In this document: positions 63,222 through 64,000 of the stretch, in pieces
How positions within the stretch are numbered: the stretch's first letter is position 1
Layout: every line of letters begins with the position of its first letter
Assembly: GCA_051955985.1 (NCBI GenBank)
Contig: JBQCGD010000041.1
Location: forward strand, 1-64,000
Reading direction: 5' to 3'
Source of the DNA: DATKPA01 sp051955985
GTDB lineage: Bacteria > Planctomycetota > Phycisphaerae > WQYP01
Length of the DNA stretch: 64,000 nucleotides
The notes under the pieces: generated by a model
The model's input: the letters and a program-made list of their open reading frames with translations, nothing else
What the model was told of the DNA's origin: nothing
Database searches by the model: none
Translations under genes and position numbers: made by a program

Positions 63222-64000
63222 TCAATCCTCGCGCGGCGCGGCCTCGGGCTTCGCCGGCTTCGGCGGCTTGGGAGGCTTGTGCAGGTTGATGGCGACGTCG
63301 TTTGCCTGATCCGGGCCGGGAGTGCTCCGGCCCTCGCGGACGTATTTCTCGAGCAGCGCCGTGAGTTCCTTAACAACGTCGGGGTGCTGAGCGTAGACGT
63401 TGTTCTTTTCGCCGACGTCGGCATCCATGTCGTAGAGCTGAATGGGGGGAAGGCCTTCCTGCGCGGCGGCCCAATCGCGCGGCGCGGCCCAGCCGCCCGA
63501 GCCGGGGCAGAGTTCCAGTTTCCACTTGCCCTTCTGAATGGCGAAGCAGCCGTCGATGGAGTGGTAGACGACGGCTTCGCGGACGGGATTGTGCGGCCGT
63601 TGCAGGAGAGCGGGAAGAATGGAAACCGAATCTTCGCCGGCGTCTTTGGGGATCTTGACGTGGAGCAGATCCGCAGTGGTCGCCATGAGGTCGATGAGCG
63701 AGGTGATTTCGGGATCCACCGAGTTGGGCGCAACTTTGCCCGGCCAGCGCACGACGAGCGGAATGCGGTGCCCGCCGTCCCAGATGTCGGCCTTGTAGCC
63801 GCGGCGATCGGCGGAGGCGAGGTGGCCCACCGATTCGAGATGCTGCACATTCGCCGCAGGAGAGCAGCCGTTGTCGCTGGTGAAAAAGAGAATCGTGTTG
63901 TTGGCGATGCCGGCGCGGTCGAGATCGTTCATCACCTGCCCGACGGCCCAGTCGGTTTCCATGACGTAGTCGCCGTAGTCGCCGATGCCGCTTTTGCCTT
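63222..64000 (-). CDS. Sulfatase, C-terminal part (5' end outside window)
   Basis: The frame is open to the window edge; the visible ~259 residues begin near GIGDYGDYVMETDWAVGQVM. Sulfatase features: DLDRAGIANNTILFFTSDNG (Ca/metal-binding SDNG), GYKADIWDGGHRIPLVVRWP with GGHR replacing the usual GG(I/S)R, ITSLIDLMATTADLL, and QLYDMDADVGEKNNVYAQHP near the end. The tail is Pro/Lys-rich. The formylglycine CxPSR site lies outside the window. Substrate class cannot be assigned; sulfated polysaccharides are the usual targets in planctomycetes. Probably one unit with the downstream hydrolase. Confidence 0.92.
   Translation of the reverse strand, partial: GKSGIGDYGDYVMETDWAVGQVMNDLDRAGIANNTILFFTSDNGCSPAANVQHLESVGHLASADRRGYKADIWDGGHRIPLVVRWPGKVAPNSVDPEITSLIDLMATTADLLHVKIPKDAGEDSVSILPALLQRPHNPVREAVVYHSIDGCFAIQKGKWKLELCPGSGGWAAPRDWAAAQEGLPPIQLYDMDADVGEKNNVYAQHPDVVKELTALLEKYVREGRSTPGPDQANDVAINLHKPPKPPKPAKPEAAPRED

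Overview
The window looks like chromosome from a high-GC planctomycete, most likely of the Phycisphaerae (Tepidisphaera/Humisphaera type). This is an inference from gene content: a block of very large secreted proteins that end in EF-hand/dockerin-like repeats plus a PEP-CTERM sorting signal, a pseudopilin with an H-X9-DG-like tail, an ECF sigma factor next to a FecR/LamG membrane protein, a sulfatase, and a futalosine-pathway menaquinone gene. No rRNA, tRNA, CRISPR array or transposase gene was found.

Layout. 1-17 kb: a truncated photolyase, a short 11-bp tandem array, a TPR protein, a GAF/sigma-54 activator, a GT-C/TPR membrane protein, a frameshifted porin, an orphan chemoreceptor, aroA, a HEAT-like secreted protein, a 14-TM MFS exporter, an ECF sigma/FecR-LamG pair and a DUF4337 protein. 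17-45 kb: eight consecutive same-strand genes for secreted PEP-CTERM proteins, interrupted once by a DUF2339 membrane protein. Their N-terminal parts differ (beta-helix repeats, autotransporter-type strands, a jelly-roll lectin/lyase-like domain, a glycine-rich segment, pentapeptide repeats). Seven of the eight share a C-terminal cassette of about 140 residues, and all eight have the dockerin-like pair and a PEP-CTERM tail. 45-64 kb: housekeeping and metabolic genes, namely msrA, a DUF2892-like pair, a pseudopilin, a DegT/DnrJ aminotransferase, mtnA, a short ArgA-like acetyltransferase, a CPA1 antiporter with a downstream TIM-barrel-like protein, dnaK, def, a STAS protein, a methylguanine-DNA methyltransferase, mqnD, a sulfotransferase, a metallo-beta-lactamase-fold hydrolase and a truncated sulfatase.

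The least ordinary signals are small. (i) A 28-bp heptanucleotide array is embedded in frame at the same place, between the dockerin-like region and the PEP-CTERM signal, in four consecutive secreted-protein genes, and related arrays flank mtnA. (ii) A palindrome starts directly at the TAA stop codon of three unrelated genes. (iii) A candidate structured small RNA between dnaK and the antiporter carries several C-rich, anti-Shine-Dalgarno-like unpaired stretches. (iv) Plus-strand G/C preference reverses several times, once abruptly inside an intergenic region near 45.76 kb.

Functional links that can be read: the sigma factor and its FecR partner overlap and are probably one signalling unit; the antiporter and its downstream partner are 14 bp apart; the hydrolase and sulfatase are 44 bp apart on the same strand. 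The PEP-CTERM proteins need an exosortase that is not encoded in this window.
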